In this document: positions 21,856 to 32,230 of the stretch, piece after piece
Position numbering within the stretch: the stretch's first letter is position 1
Layout: each line of letters opens with the position of its first letter
Origin: Ascarosepion bandense
Taxonomy: Eukaryota; Mollusca; Cephalopoda; Sepiida; Sepiidae
Reading direction: 5' to 3'
Length of the DNA stretch: 64,000 nt
NCBI GenBank assembly: GCA_037127315.1
Contig: JBBBDQ010000421.1
Span: 777,501 to 841,500 of the forward strand
The notes under the pieces: generated by a model
Seen by the model: only the letters and a program-made list of their open reading frames with translations
What the model was told of the DNA's origin: nothing
The model's database searches: none
Program-made: the position numbers and the translations under genes

Positions 21856-22505
21856 CTTTAGAGGCTTTATCCAAGCATGGATCTTCCTCTCGTATGAATG
21901 TGAGTGACATTCTATTGATTCCTTCTCGGATGGGGGATGGGCTTATGTATCTTCCTGATATCCTACATGTGCACATGCTAATTGCAGCTGAGGCGACCAC
22001 TTGTTTATATGTCGAGATAGCCACTGAAATCCTGGTCATTATGCGGATACCTTCCAGGTCTATTGTCAGTCGTACCTGGCTTCTCTGATTCTCTGGTGTG
22101 AAAAAAAATATTTTAGCATCCCTTAGTGTAACGCCAACACATACTGGAGTCACCACAGATCAACTTATCTTAAAACAGATTTTTTTTTTATTGACGTTCG
22201 CTTCAGATCATCTAGTATTTCTTGAACCAATTTAAGAGTAGATTTTTAAGGACTATTACAGGACTTGACTATCAAGTCTACATGTTTTGTGGGAATCTAG
22301 TTTAGAAATCAATGAAGAAATCATGGATAAATTTATGCATGTTTCTCAATTTTATTGTGAGGAACAGTTTTAGCAATTTCTTTTGAATATGCCTGTTACT
22401 GAATTATTATTATGGGTATTTTTGGCTTTGATCATATCCATAATTGTTTGGAAAGAGGATGTGATTATTTTGATGTTGTTTAGATGGAGTAACTTGTTTT
22501 AGATA
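21855..22505. other. No gene seen
   Basis: Moderately complex sequence; the frames that run into it come from the TG microsatellite. Confidence 0.45.
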
Positions 22506-22832
22506 GTGGATGTTATGGAATTGATAGGTATTATTATGTATCTGTTTTTATTTATTTTTGTGCAGTTTGTTGTGGATAATGTTGCAACTTTTGTTTCGTA
22601 TGCTTTTCTCTTTAAATTATCAAATGCACTAGTCAGGCAAAGAAATAAATTAAACCACAGTTTTGATCTAAATAATGCCACACTTATCCAAAGAGAATAT
22701 AATTTACTCAAAAAGAATATTCTACTCCCAAATCATATCAATCTGATCAAAACAATCATTTATTATAGCAGAAAAAATATATTTCTTAAATATTACTCGC
22801 TTACTTTTGTCTTACTAGACTTTGAATTATAG
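22506..22832 (+). CDS. Unsupported 108-codon frame
   Basis: An ATG-initiated frame with a hydrophobic N-terminal third (residues about 5-37, possible membrane segment) and an Asn/Lys-rich remainder. I recognise no family. The region is AT-rich, the frame has no homologue in this window, and a Penelope-like end lies 150 bp downstream, so it may be decayed element sequence. Listed only because it is the longest frame here without an obvious repeat cause. Confidence 0.12.
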   Translation: MDVMELIGIIMYLFLFIFVQFVVDNVATFVSYAFLFKLSNALVRQRNKLNHSFDLNNATLIQREYNLLKKNILLPNHINLIKTIIYYSRKNIFLKYYSLTFVLLDFEL

Positions 22833-22980
22833 CATTTTGTACCCTCCACGTGTTTTGACTGACCCTTCAACCATCTGAAGAATATTCATGAACATCCACA
22901 AATTTAAAAACCTTGATAAACTACTGACATACTTGCGCTTGAATATAAACACATGCAACAAAATAAAGCCTTACATTTGA

Positions 22981-23012
22981 CTTGATGAAGTCCCTCAGAA
23001 GAAGAAACGCGT
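22981..23012 (+). other. Hammerhead-like core in a Penelope-like end
   Basis: TTGATGAAGTCC, a short loop, then GAAGAAACGCGTC. This mimics the CTGATGA-stem II-GAAA core order. The would-be stem II (GTCC with GAAG) no longer pairs well, so it is decayed. Confidence 0.4.
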
Positions 23013-23239
23013 CTACTAAGAATAGATTTTTTCTCTTGTCTTTTTTTCATTTTGTCCCTTCACAGATACACTCTATCTGAAAATAATTTACACACGACAT
23101 GAAAACACACACACAGTTAGAAAACACAAACAGTTACTAATATCCGCTCATTGCCACAGGAACAGAAAAACTTTCTCAAAGACTACATTGAGAAAAAAGT
23201 TATTCCTCAATGCTAACACAAACTCATCAAAACTTCATA

Positions 23240-23242
<3 letters not shown>

Positions 23243-23288
<46 letters not shown>
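23243..23288. repeat. (AT)n microsatellite
   Basis: Left border of the second foldback-like element. Confidence 0.95.
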
Positions 23289-23291
<3 letters not shown>

Positions 23292-23959
23292 AAATAGGAT
23301 TAATTCAAGGATGTTAAATGACCATTTCGATATGAAAAATCCCCACGGGGGATAACACATCACCTCACCAACAAAAAATCCTTATATATTCATGCGAGTT
23401 TGATAAAAAAAAAATGACAATAATATGGTTAAGTTTTTTATGTAATTTTTCATGTGATTTTCTGATTTTTCTGAGTACATAGATTATACAAACATTGTTC
23501 AAATGTCTTGTTAATCCGAGTTCTCTTGGTTATACTTTTAACCATTATCGAGGATGGATTTTATTTTGCGTGTTTGTAGTTGATATTATTGCTTATTGGG
23601 TTTTTCTTTTTTTATTAATAATGCTTCTGTTATTTTTTTTTTTTTTTTTGTTTTTGTTTTTTTGCCTGTGGATGATGCTATGATATTTGTGGTGTCAACA
23701 AGTATGTTACGGATAATGCTTGGTAGGTTTCCGTGTGTGTTTAAATGAGATCAAATTGAGCTCTGTTCTGAGAGATGCAACGTGAGTCTTCGCGTCAATT
23801 TCGTAATTGTATGGCCGATATAATTATATATGAAATTGTGTGGATCAAGAATGCGGTTCATTAAAGGACACACAAAAAACCTCGAGTTACATTAAAGACT
23901 TAACCATAATACCTTGTCTGTCATTTTTAATGAAAGCTGCATAAAAGAGAGATTGCTGT

Positions 23960-23960
<1 letters not shown>
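23289..23960. mobile_element. Foldback MITE-like element 2
   Basis: A left segment (AAATGACAATAATATGGTTAAG ... TATGTAATTTTTC, about 23410-23455) is mirrored on the minus strand by a right segment at about 23890-23930 (AAAATGACAGACAAGG, TATGGTTAAGTCTTTAATG). The outer flanks are (TA)n on both sides. It shares the words TGTCATTTTTAATGAA and TTTTCATGTGATTTTCT with the element at 6977-7406. Non-coding; it encloses a T-rich tract at 23633-23660. Confidence 0.6.

Positions 23961-24001
<41 letters not shown>
23961..24001. repeat. (AT)n microsatellite
   Basis: Right border of foldback element 2. Confidence 0.95.
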
Positions 24002-24004
<3 letters not shown>

Positions 24005-24537
24005 CAAAAATATAAAGCTCGATAAATGATTTGATATATAGTAACTATAAAGTTTAAAAATAGTTGATGAATTAAGATATTCTTTTTATATAAACAGAAA
24101 CTCTGAGTAGAGACTCGCGCAAGTTGTTTAGAAATTGTGTATTGGCTTATCTTTTTAATATAAACATTTTAAAATTGTTCTTAATGCTAACATTTTGGTT
24201 CATAACAACTTAGCCTGTCTTTCTGATGCTATGACAAATAAACAGAAAAATATTCCATTTCTCAGGAATGATGTCTTGAACACATTTTTCTTTGTTAATA
24301 AACATGAAAAATAAAACAACCACTATTAATTTCATTTCAGTGGCTGACTTTTCTGAGACGCAAATAAATGAGACGAAATATATCATATCCAATTAAAGCT
24401 AAATTTTAAATAAAAAATCATAATCTATTCTCAGATAACAATCAGCAATATTTTAGTACAAATTACGAGTATGGATTCTTACATTGTTATAAATTAATTT
24501 ATTTAAAGAATTCTCTGTAAAACATATATAATATAAT
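24002..24537. other. No gene seen
   Basis: AT-rich and unremarkable; short frames without motifs. Confidence 0.5.
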
Positions 24538-24868
24538 ATAGATAGACTAAACTATCGCCCGGTTCACACTCCACCCACATCTAATGAACAGGTGAAGAGG
24601 CTCATCCCTTGTTTCCTGTTTAGGATGCGGTTTCCGGTTTTCTCTTCCAATCTTCTCATTTTTTTTTCAATTGGAGTAGATAGACTAAACTATCGCCCAG
24701 TTCACACTCCACACACGTCTATTGAACAGGTGAAGAGGCTCATCCCTTGTTTCCTGTTTAGGATGCGGTTTCCGGTTTTCTCTTTTCCAAAATTTCACTC
24801 CTATGTAGCCCCCTGCACATCAGTGGCGTTACCGCCTTGCTCGGGGTGTTATGATTTTAAAAAAAATA
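24538..24868 (+). repeat. A142 repeat, two units plus terminal tail
   Basis: Two units (GATAGACTAAACTATCGCCC ... GGTTTCCGGTTTTCTCTT) are followed by the tail TGTAGCCCCCTGCACATCAG, then TGGCGTTACCGCCTTGCTCG, then GGGTG and an A-run. The tail resembles the 3' end of LINE-A (about 26690-26748). The first unit is truncated at its 5' end. Confidence 0.9.
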
Positions 24869-25003
24869 TCGATGAAAACATGCTACAATTTGAACAGAAA
24901 AGAATGTAATTTGCTGGCATAAACATTTCACGTGTTTACAGAATGACATTAACAGAACATCAGGAAAATAACTTGGAAAAAATAGATATCATCACAGAAA
25001 GGT

Positions 25004-25030
25004 CTCAGAGAGAGAGAGAGAGAGAGAGAC
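25004..25030. repeat. (GA)n microsatellite
   Basis: Pure run. Confidence 0.9.
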
Positions 25031-25167
25031 TGAAAAAGAATGCGTCAGGTAATTCAGAACATATATGAAGAATAACAAAGATGAAAATCATAATGATTTC
25101 ATTGTACACAAGATCAGCTTTGAAAACAAAATAATTTTTTTAATAAAACTGACGTTAGACTTAAGGA

Positions 25168-25356
25168 GTGATCACGCCCGGACCAAGTGGCTCTCGTTCT
25201 TGCCGGCCATCACATCCTCAAAGGTGGACTGGATGTAATGAGCCTGTCATCCATGAACAAGAAACATATACATTTTCAGCGACCAGACGTGTTGAGGACC
25301 GCCGAGTTCATCTATCTGGTCTACGATATCATCAACCACGTCTAGTGCTGGATTGA
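25168..25356 (+). pseudogene. Possible C-terminal end of an LTR-retroelement polyprotein
   Basis: A frame open to a TGA at about 25354-25356 reads into RRVEDRRVHLSGLRYHQPR near its end. It stops 19 bp before a putative LTR (25376-25634), with a purine-rich GGCTCAGGGAAGG between them that could be the polypurine tract. The position and the basic, Pro-rich end resemble the terminus of a Gypsy-type pol. No RT or integrase is present upstream, so it would be a 3' remnant. The protein itself is not recognised. Confidence 0.4.
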
Positions 25357-25375
25357 AGTAGTGGCTCAGGGAAGG

Positions 25376-25634
25376 TGTTACAGCCTGACCGAGACGTTAC
25401 TTGCTGAGAAATTTTGCCATTATTGCCACCACTTCTTAACTCCACAAGCTCTTCTGGTCTGTTACGTCTAGAGGTAGATCAACCAGCGGCTATTCTATAA
25501 TAGAGCGTTTTCTGATTCCGTTGGGAATCGACGTATTTGTCGATAAGTGTTATGAATCAGAAAAGTGAAATCTGTTATGTTAATGCTCTCGATACGCTGA
25601 AAGAGAAATAAAATGTGTTGCATACCACATAACA
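25376..25634 (+). mobile_element. Putative LTR (solo or 3' LTR)
   Basis: 259 bp starting TGTTACAGCC and ending CATAACA, so the ends form the expected TG...CA with a short inverted repeat (TGTTA/TAACA). It contains a TATA-like TATAATAGAGCG and a poly-A-signal-like AGAAATAAAATG near the end, plus an internal palindrome-like TCCGTTGGGAATCGACG. A second copy was not found in the window, so the assignment rests on these landmarks alone. Confidence 0.5.
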
Positions 25635-25650
25635 TTACATCTTCTACTTA

Positions 25651-25720
25651 GTTCAATCCTCGCTGGGTGACCCATACTTTTGGCTTCGTGCCACATATAA
25701 GCTGGGCTTAGAAAATCACC
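25651..25720 (+). mobile_element. SINE-D, 5'-truncated copy with target-site duplication
   Basis: Begins in the T-arm (GTTCAATCCTCGC) and continues GGCTTCGTGCCACATA ... GGGCTTAGAAAATCACC, matching 13022-13094. It is bracketed by an exact 17-bp direct repeat, ATTACATCTTCTACTTA, at 25634-25650 and 25721-25737. That is a textbook target-site duplication and fixes the 3' end of the element. Confidence 0.8.
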
Positions 25721-25773
25721 ATTACATCTTCTACTTATGCTTGTTTACAGAGGCGCATCAAATACACAAACAC

Positions 25774-25852
25774 ACTCTCTCTCTCTCTCTCTCACACACG
25801 CTCTCTCTCTCTCACACACACACACACAAGCACACACACACACACACACAAA
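25774..25852. repeat. (CT)n/(CA)n compound microsatellite
   Basis: Alternating CT and CA runs. Confidence 0.95.
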
Positions 25853-25979
25853 GTGCAATAGATGAATTATCTAAATTATGCCAAAATGAAAATAACACCG
25901 ACATCTCATTTTAACATATACATTTACCAAATTTACCCCAAAATATCTCGAAATACTAAACAGTAAATGTATTCAATAA

Positions 25980-26748
25980 GGTCGTCTCTGGCTTCAACTC
26001 CGGGATCCAGACGACTTCTTCCGAATCGCCTTCATTCCTTTTGGACGATCTACGATCGGTTCTCTGTGTAGGGCCCGGAAGTTTTTTCCGTCTAAATCTA
26101 TCCTGCACATTTATAAATCTACCATCCGCCCGTGCATTGAATACTGCTGCCATATCTGGTCGGGTGCCCCTGCTGTTCTCGGGCTTCTCGACAAGGTTCA
26201 GAGGAGGGTCTGTAATGTGATAGATACCGACTTGACAGACCGCCTGCAGTCTCTCTCCCACCGGCGCGACGTGGCTTCCCTGTGTCTCTTAAATAAATAC
26301 TTTCACGGCTTCTGCTCCGATAAACTTAGATCACTGGTGCCCCCTAAATACGAATTTGAACGCAATACTAGATTAGCAACTAGATCCCACCCTTTTACAG
26401 TGAAACCGATAAAATGCAGCCGTAACTTCTACTCCAACAGTTTCTTTCCTCGCACTTCCCGACTGTGGAATTCTCTTCCACACGATTGCTTTCCCGACGG
26501 CTACAATCTCCAGGAGTTTAAATGTAAGGTCAATAGACACCTCCTAACACACTAACCTGCTTCCATTCTATCAAACACTCTTCCCATCTGCCCAACCCTC
26601 ATCCTCGCTATCCTTACTCATCTGTCACCTTCCTCCTAACATTCCCTATGTCTAACCACTCCTTCTCTTTACCTTCTCCTATGCAACCCCATGCGCAATA
26701 GTGGCAGTGGAATGCCTTGCTTGGGGTAAGATGATTAAAAAAAAAGAA
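25980..26748 (+). pseudogene. LINE-A, 3' end copy 1 (RT C-terminal region and tail)
   Basis: An uninterrupted plus-strand frame from 25980 to a stop at 26555 encodes the C-terminal part of a CR1/Jockey-type RT. It includes ARKFFPSKSILHIYKSTIRP, IEYCCHIWSGAP, LLDKVQRRVCNVI, HRRDVASLCLLNKYFHG, TRLATRSHPF, and RLWNSLPHDCFP..YNLQEFK. There is no upstream RT core, so the copy is 5'-truncated. The 3' UTR (26556-26748) ends CAATAGTGGCAGTGGAATGC, then CTTGCTTGGGGTAAG and an A-rich tail. Being open over about 190 codons it is the youngest-looking LINE-A copy here, but it cannot encode an active enzyme. Confidence 0.9.
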
Positions 26749-27369
26749 AAAGTGTTACAAAGAATTTTGTTGGTCTCTCGCTCAGCTGCACCCCACACAT
26801 AGATTTTCAGTCTAGAGAGTTAGGTAGCCAGATGTTAGGGGTAATGTGGTCTCACAAATTATCTGACAGCCATGTTTCTTCTGTTTTTGTGGCGTAGTGG
26901 AGAGTCCGTTTCCCAGACATACTGTTATCCAGCAGCCACCCCATTGACCTAGGATAGCACTACCTTCTCAATGCACTGTAGGTTCATAAGGAAGATAAAT
27001 GAAGGTATGACGTCGCCATTGCTAGTGATCACTTCAAACACCTTCGTAATCACCCTTAGAATCATCCAACACTTTCTGAATCCTCTCTACTGTCCTTACA
27101 TTGAAACCCAAACACTCTTAAATTTTTATATTAGAGATACTGGCGCGAATTCCAAGCAGTACAGCATGCGGTTTCCAAATTTCTGGCGGAGCGAATTGCG
27201 TCATGGTGCTCTTTTTGTCACAGACGATGTCCAACTGACCCTACTATACTGAGCAGATGACAAAATCAAAAGCAAACAACGCTCATGCGCGAAATTAAAA
27301 CTACAAAATGTCGACAATTTACCCATTGTATCCAATATATATTATTATTATAATATATAATTATAATAA
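26749..27369. other. No gene recognised
   Basis: Mixed sequence. A GTGGCGTAGTGGAGAG word (about 26889) looks like a tRNA box A, but no box B follows. A 93-codon frame (26971-27252) has no motif. Confidence 0.4.
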
Positions 27370-27530
27370 TTCACACTCCACCCACGTTTATTGTACAGGT
27401 GTAGAGGCTCATCCCTTGTTCCCTGTTCAGGATGTGGTTTCCGACTTTCTTTTTTCCAATCTTTTCACTCTTACGTAGCCCCCTGCACATCAGTGGCGTT
27501 ACCGCCTTGCTCGGGGTGATATGATTAAAA
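27370..27530 (+). repeat. A142 repeat, single unit with tail
   Basis: One 5'-truncated unit (TCACACTCCACCCACGTTTA onward) followed by TACGTAGCCCCCTGCACATC and the shared tail, then an A-rich (AAAT)n end. Confidence 0.9.
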
Positions 27531-27559
27531 AAAATAAATAAATAAATAAATAATATATA

Positions 27560-28280
27560 AAATATCATTATTACTATTATTATTATTATGTCATTTTTCA
27601 TCATATTTCGATTTCTGCTTTGGTCTCACTACCAACCAAGTCTGCGGGGAGACCTAAGGCAGGTAGTGGCGTGTTGTTATGGCTCCATTTCATGTTTTTC
27701 TATCTTCCCTGTCATCTCCAGCATTACATAGATAAAGTTTTCCTTAGTGTGTGGGCTGTACTTAATAAGACAATTTTTTGTATATCTCTTAAGCTGGGGT
27801 TTCCAGGGATTCTTTCAATGTGTTGTTTTGTTCCATTTTTTATCATTCCAAGTGCACCTACTATCACTGGCACAACTCTTGTTTTCAATTTCCACATTTT
27901 TTCTATTTCAATTTCCAGGTCTTTATATTTTGACAGTTTTTCAAATTCCTTGATTGCTATGTTACAATCCGCTGGACAAGCCATATCAATTAATAGACAA
28001 GTTTTCTCCTTCTGGTTTTTAACAATAATGTCTGGCCTGTTTGCTTCAATTTTTCTGTCTGTGAAGATGGTGTAATCCCATAGAATGGTTACATCTTCTA
28101 TTTCTGTAACCGGTGCTGGATGATGTTCATACCAGTGTTTGTTTACAGCTTTTCCATAATGTTTGCACATTGCCCAATGTAAATATTGCCCAACTCTATC
28201 GTGGCGATTTTTATATTCGTTTGGGGCAAGCACAGAACAGCCTGAGATTAGGTGGTCTATTGTTTCTTGGTGTTTATCTA

Positions 28281-28284
<4 letters not shown>
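27560..28284 (-). pseudogene. LINE-B, 3' end copy 1 (restriction-like endonuclease region)
   Basis: A minus-strand frame of 186 codons (28284-27724) is open throughout. It carries ETIDHLISGC (end of a CCHC-type motif whose first cysteines lie beyond the truncation) and a WYEHHPAPV segment. It then has NRPDIIV followed about 15 residues later by LLIDMACPAD, the PD...D arrangement of the restriction-like endonuclease in R2/R4-type LINEs. VIVGALGMIKNG and the terminal LSTAHTLRKTLSM follow. Upstream domains are missing, so the copy is 5'-truncated at an (AAT)n tract. The 3' end is ATGATGAAAAATGACA followed by (TAA)n. Near-identical ends occur at 51700 and 54290. Confidence 0.85.

Positions 28285-28330
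<46 letters not shown>
28282..28330. repeat. (ATT)n microsatellite
   Basis: About 16 ATT units separating the LINE-B frame from the hammerhead-like sequence. Confidence 0.95.
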
Positions 28331-28335
<5 letters not shown>

Positions 28336-28346
28336 AATAATAGCAT

Positions 28347-28401
28347 ACTGCAGCTTAAAAGCTATTAAGTTTCGGTGTTCAATACACCATCATCAGGCAG
28401 T
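28347..28401 (-). ncRNA. Hammerhead-ribozyme-like fold
   Basis: On the minus strand this 55-nt segment forms a three-way junction. Stem I is ACTGC/GCAGT (28397-28401 with 28347-28351). It is followed directly by the invariant CTGATGA (28396-28390). Stem II is GGTGT/ACACC with a 5-nt loop (28374-28388), next comes the invariant GAAA (28373-28370), and stem III is CTTAA/TTAAG with a 6-nt loop (28354-28369). The third core strand should be U-H but reads C-U, so one base departs from consensus at the partner of the last GAAA adenine. Such ribozymes are known in Penelope-like elements and retrozymes. Activity is doubtful because of the C; the fold itself is seen directly. Confidence 0.6.
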
Positions 28402-29283
28402 GAAATATAATTGATTTACTTGGTCATATATATATATATATATTGATAAGGAGGTTTAAAATAACAAAATTAAACTAAAAATGAAAAGGCCATCGTATAA
28501 GATGATTATAGTGGGGTGAGGGGTTATTATATTTTAAAAGAATTGTGTGTGAAGACACATAAAAAATTGTAACAAAGTGTAGCCATAGCAGACGTGTCAA
28601 AAATTTCAAAAAACAAAGGAATAATACAGTAGCTAATGTATTATATTTAGAAGCGAAGAATTGAAAAAATACAAAAATAATCACAATAAGAAATAAAATA
28701 TTAGTATTAAATAGTTTTGTTGATATAAAAAACTAATTTAAAGAAAATAGATATGACAATATGAAGTGAAATTTTAAAAACAAAATACTAGATAATAGAT
28801 AACTAGTAGTAAAAGTAAATATACCCAATAAAGTACCAGTTAATAAAGTTAAGTTTTAAGGTATTAATTAATAAAAGGAGATAGGTTTTATAGATTATAA
28901 AAAATAGTAAACAAACTGAGATCATTTTAGATATATTTAAGAGTGTGATAATATCATGATGGCAGTAAATAGTATTTTTATTACGTTGGTTTAATAAATT
29001 AGTTCTTGGGGATTTAGTTATATTCACTTTTTCTCGTAAGCAAAAAAAACGATTTACTTGTTCTAACTTTTGTTAATATCTTCCATTTTACTATAGGAGT
29101 TTTATTTGCATCTTTCAATTGCCAATATTATTTGGAGAGAGACGTTCCGCTACTATAGATTTTATTATAAAACTTATATACAAATTAATGTCCATTTTTC
29201 CTAGTATGTGCAAGCCGATAAATATAATACTGCTTAGAATAAACGCAGCGTCTACTCAAACACGGACATACACTAAAATTAAC

Positions 29284-29285
<2 letters not shown>
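28402..29285. other. No gene; AT-rich
   Basis: A short (TA) run at 28426-28443, then AT-rich sequence. A 78-codon frame entering the (TA)n at 29286 is an artefact. Confidence 0.5.

Positions 29286-29340
<55 letters not shown>
29286..29340. repeat. (TA)n microsatellite
   Basis: Pure TA run. Confidence 0.95.
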
Positions 29341-29343
<3 letters not shown>

Positions 29344-29499
29344 AAGTTTGATTAAAAAACCGACAATGTATGTCTGTTTAATTATTTATTGGAAAAATAT
29401 AACTAAAAGAATTAAACACACAGATCTTGGTTCATTTTTAATCAAACTTCTTTGGATAAATACTTACTGCCTAAATAACACACACGCACGTAGACACAC

Positions 29500-29507
<8 letters not shown>

Positions 29508-29547
<40 letters not shown>

Positions 29548-29600
29548 ATGTGTGTGTGCGTGTGTGTGTGTGTGTGTGTGGAGAGAGAGAGAGAGAAAGG
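29508..29600. repeat. (TG)n/(GA)n compound microsatellite
   Basis: GT runs with GC interruptions followed by GA. Overlapping frames are poly-(CV) or poly-(HT) artefacts. Confidence 0.95.
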
Positions 29601-30842
29601 GAGAAAGACAAACTTGGTCAAAAGATTGCATTGAGGCATAAAACTTACAATCATGATGTAGTGTTGTTGCCTCTGTTCATATTGTCTATGTCTATGAATG
29701 CTGTCTCTCCGATACTGCGCACTTTTCCCTTATAAATATAGCACATTTAAAACAATATGTACACACTGCCAATACGCACATATATACAAACTGTCCACAC
29801 CCAATGCAACTAACATTTACAACCATTTTACAAAGTCACACACGAATATTTCTCCATCTTTGTCGTCACACACACATTCATACTGCACACCGAAAAAATA
29901 CATGCTTACGCATACACATCCATTCATAGAGATCTCTTTTCTTATCGAGTATATTCACTTATTTGCAAGCTTATTCACACACGTACTGTTTAAGACAATA
30001 CGTGTACACAGGGAGAGACTCACATACACATGAGTTTCTGTGTGCATCAACACAGGCAGCCATGACGCCTGCAGAAGAAGCATCATTGTGCCACTGTTGA
30101 TTCATTAAGTCTTTGCTTCATGAAAATGAATCTTCCTGTGTTCAATATCTCCCGGATATCAAAGAGATATTTGGATGTAATTAAAAGTCTCATTAGAAAG
30201 TGCAATGAAAATGTATATCTCATAGCAAGTGGTTCTCGTCTTCACACTTTTCCCTTGTGTCACAAAATACAACACCAGTTGCGGGCGCTCGCTATGTCCA
30301 CGGGAAATACGGTCTAATTCATTAATATTTCAACTCATGCGCATAAACAGTTTTTTCTACCCGACAGTTTATTGACTAATGCAGTCAATTTGATTAAATT
30401 TCATTTCGTTGTTTGTTTACTGAGGCCTTCTGCCTTTTTATTTTCGCTGTTTTATTTCAGATTTATTTCTTTAATATTATTTTTACCGTGTTTCTACTTT
30501 TCTTGCAGTAAAGTTACAAAACAGAAATGTAGTTGACGTTATTCCAATATTTACATCTTTATTAGTTTGTATTTTATAGAAAGTCGAAAACGGGCTCCTC
30601 GTTAACCGTATAAATATGGCAGCTATATAAATATCCATACGCATACACATTCACCATCGTTCGCGCGTTGGAAAAACTCAGAAGAAGGGTAATGTTGGAC
30701 ACTGTAGAATGACCATCAAATTGTAGATTTTACGCACGACATGAAGAATCATGTTCGGTATAAGAATGGTTTTATAATTTCTTAGCATTGGGTTTAACCA
30801 ATTAAGTGTTTCGGTTTAAAAGAGTAGGTATTTTTTTTTTTT
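29601..30842. other. No gene recognised
   Basis: Rich in short CA-containing words up to about 30030, then ordinary AT-rich sequence. A 65-codon frame at 30120-30317 has no motif. A T-run precedes the LINE-A tail at about 30832-30846. Confidence 0.4.
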
Positions 30843-31470
30843 TTTTATAAGCGTTTCACCCCGAGCAAGGCATGTCACTGCCACTACTGTGCAGGGGGCT
30901 ACGTAGAATGGAGAAAGGCTGATTAAATATAGGAAATGACAGAGGGTGGGTGATAGGCGGGTAAGGATACCGAGAATGAGGGTTGGGTAGATGAGAGTGT
31001 TGTGAGAATAGTTGGGAGTTAGTGTGATAGGAGGTGTCTATTGACCCTACATTTAAACACCTGGAAATTGTAACTGTCGGGAAAGCAGACTTGTGGAAGG
31101 GAGTTCCACAGGCGGGAAGCACGAGAAAAGAAGCTGTTGGAGTAGAATTTACGGTTACATCTTATTTGTTTAACTGTAAAAGGGTGGGACCTAGTTGCTA
31201 ATCTAGTATCTCGTGTAAATTCGTGCTTAGGCGGCACCAGTGATCTAAGCTCATCGGAGCAGAAGCCATGAAAGTACTTGTAGAAGAGGCACAGGGAAGC
31301 CACATCACGCCGGTGTGAGAGCGGCTGCAGCCGGTCTGCCAAGTCAGTATCAACCACGTTACAGATCCTCCTTTGTATTTTGTCAAGAAGCCCAAGGAGA
31401 GCAGCAGGGGCACCCGACCAGATATGGCAGCAATATTCAATACACGGGCGGAGGGTACCTTGAAAAATCG
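30843..31470 (-). pseudogene. LINE-A, 3' end copy 2
   Basis: The minus-strand frame 31357-31019 encodes the same RT C-terminal region as copy 1: DTDLADRLQPLSHRRDVASL, YKYFHGFCSDELRSLVPP, TRLATRSHPFTV, SRASRLWNSLPQVCFP. Further upstream, RPCIEYCCHIWSGAP is readable to about 31450. The 3' tail at 30845-30905 reads (minus strand) TACGTAGCCCCCTGCAC, AGTAGTGGCAGTGACATGCC, TTGCTCGGGGTGAAACG. This is intermediate between the LINE-A tail at 26690 and the A142 tail, and is the key link between the two. 5'-truncated and non-functional. Confidence 0.9.
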
Positions 31471-32230
31471 GTGTTCCAAAAGAGCCAAGATTGTAAATAC
31501 ATATGAATTCCTCAGTATTTGGGGATGTCTATTTTGAAGGTAACCTTAATAGATATCATCGACAACTGTAAATTATTCTTTCAAGGAGAAAGGAAAAGCG
31601 AGATTATACACTTCGTACTTCAAAAATGGAATATATCACATGTATTGCTTTGATGTATCGTGAAAACGCATTAAACAATATTTCAGAGACAGAGATTGAT
31701 ATGATTTTAATAATAATACCCATTTTAACAACAATTCAGAGTCGAACCGCTATACAAGTTTTTAAACGATCGCAGAGTGTGTAAAAAATATGATTTCAAA
31801 AATATGATTTTCAAAACCCCAAATATTTTCTTCTGTATTAATACATATGAAATAATTTTTTGTCGTAAAGAATTAAGCTCTATCTTTTTCGTTCACCCAT
31901 TAAGAATTATAGACGATCTTTTCAATTTTCTCTTTAAGTATTTAGTTTTATCTTCGTTCCATGAATTAGTCATCATCACTTTCAATTCCCAGTTGCAAAT
32001 TAGACTACAGTTTTCGTTGTCACATTGCGAATTAGTTCCTCTTTGTTCATCCGCTTAATAGGAATTTATATTCATTTTCTCCGCTCGCAAGTTCCGAATA
32101 CATTTCTGTTTAAAAATTAGTCTTTAGCTTTTTCATTACTCCACTACATATTTTTATTTTCCCTGCTCTGTATAAGTCTTCCTCGCTTTCGTTTCTTCGT
32201 TAGGAAAAAGTTTCCAAACTTTAGTTTCTA
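31471..32230. repeat. Flank and start of the diverged minisatellite landscape
   Basis: From about 31880 the sequence repeats loosely the theme ATTAAGAATTA, then CTTTTCATTTTCTC, with periods of about 40-50 bp. It leads into the regular 30-bp array at 32231. Upstream of 31880 I see nothing specific. Confidence 0.5.

Noticed and set aside
26889..26945. tRNA-like box A (GTGGCGTAGTGGAGAG)
   Set aside because: No box B or T arm at the expected distance and no cloverleaf.
27620..28075. 151-codon plus-strand frame
   Set aside because: It is the antisense shadow of the LINE-B endonuclease frame, which has recognisable motifs.
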